From CAYNWK01 sp964400875 (lineage in GTDB: Bacteria > Chloroflexota > Anaerolineae > Anaerolineales > UBA4823), in the NCBI GenBank assembly GCA_964400875.1, contig CAYNWK010000212.1, forward strand, positions 1-6,719: a DNA stretch of 6,719 nucleotides, in the 5' to 3' direction. The notes below the pieces were generated by a model. It did not search any database, was not told the DNA's origin, and was given only the letters and a program-made list of their open reading frames with translations. Position 1 is the first letter of the stretch. The number at the start of each line of letters is the position of its first letter. Made by a program: the position numbers and the translations under genes. Of this stretch, positions 6,677 to 6,719 are shown in pieces.

Positions 6677-6719
6677 GTAGATATGTTTGAGCAGGCTTCG
6701 CCCGCCCAAACAAACCCCT

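Noticed and set aside
6678..6709. Possible - strand promoter for the protease gene (TTGGGC with TATCTA or CATATC).
   Set aside because: The spacers are 18-20 bases and the hexamers match the consensus at about half of positions, so nothing stands above background.
5383..6714. CCCGCCCAAATAAA at 5383-5396 and CCCGCCCAAACAAA at 6701-6714 flank the protease gene as a near-direct repeat.
   Set aside because: A few 13-of-14 matches are expected by chance among all pairs in a window of this size. There is no target-site duplication, transposase or terminal inverted repeat to suggest a mobile element.

Overview
The window is a compact, GC-rich bacterial chromosomal segment that most resembles Chloroflexota, probably Anaerolineae. 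This is inferred from family recognition: the DUF429 and stand-alone XPB/Helicase_C_3-like proteins look like forms I associate with that group, and the HtrA protease looks like a lipoprotein anchored to a single membrane. No rRNA, tRNA, mobile element, CRISPR array or phage gene is visible. All genes look intact and vertically inherited in style.

Layout: five genes run on the + strand and one on the - strand. Left block: a DUF429 protein (72-839) is followed with almost no gap by a diacylglycerol/sphingosine-kinase-type lipid kinase (846-1763, or from a GTG at 840). After 66 bases comes a 555-residue protein (1830-3497) whose C-terminus looks like the Helicase_C_3 / XPB N-terminal domain but which has no helicase motor. 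Middle block: a 90-base gap (3498-3587) holds a TATAAT hexamer and a striking set of short repeats. It leads into a D-2-hydroxyacid dehydrogenase (3588-4607) whose stop codon shares one base with the start of a HAD hydrolase (4607-5359). Right block: a near-perfect bidirectional hairpin terminator (about 5394-5428) separates this pair from a convergent HtrA/DegP-like S1C serine protease lipoprotein (complement 5483-6649).

How the genes work together: the only firm functional pairing is dehydrogenase plus HAD hydrolase, which are translationally coupled and end at one terminator. The substrate is not readable from sequence. The HAD protein lacks the second catalytic Asp of motif I (DGGGT instead of DxDGT), so a simple serA/serB-like or phosphoglycolate pathway should not be assumed. 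DUF429 and the lipid kinase are probably co-transcribed, but no shared pathway is evident.

Most of this is ordinary housekeeping-type content. I do not see an undescribed multi-gene system. The most unusual non-coding signal is the row of four exact TATCCCA copies, plus a fifth degenerate one, spaced 10-11 bases apart, running right up to the dehydrogenase start codon. The most unusual coding signal is the altered HAD catalytic motif.
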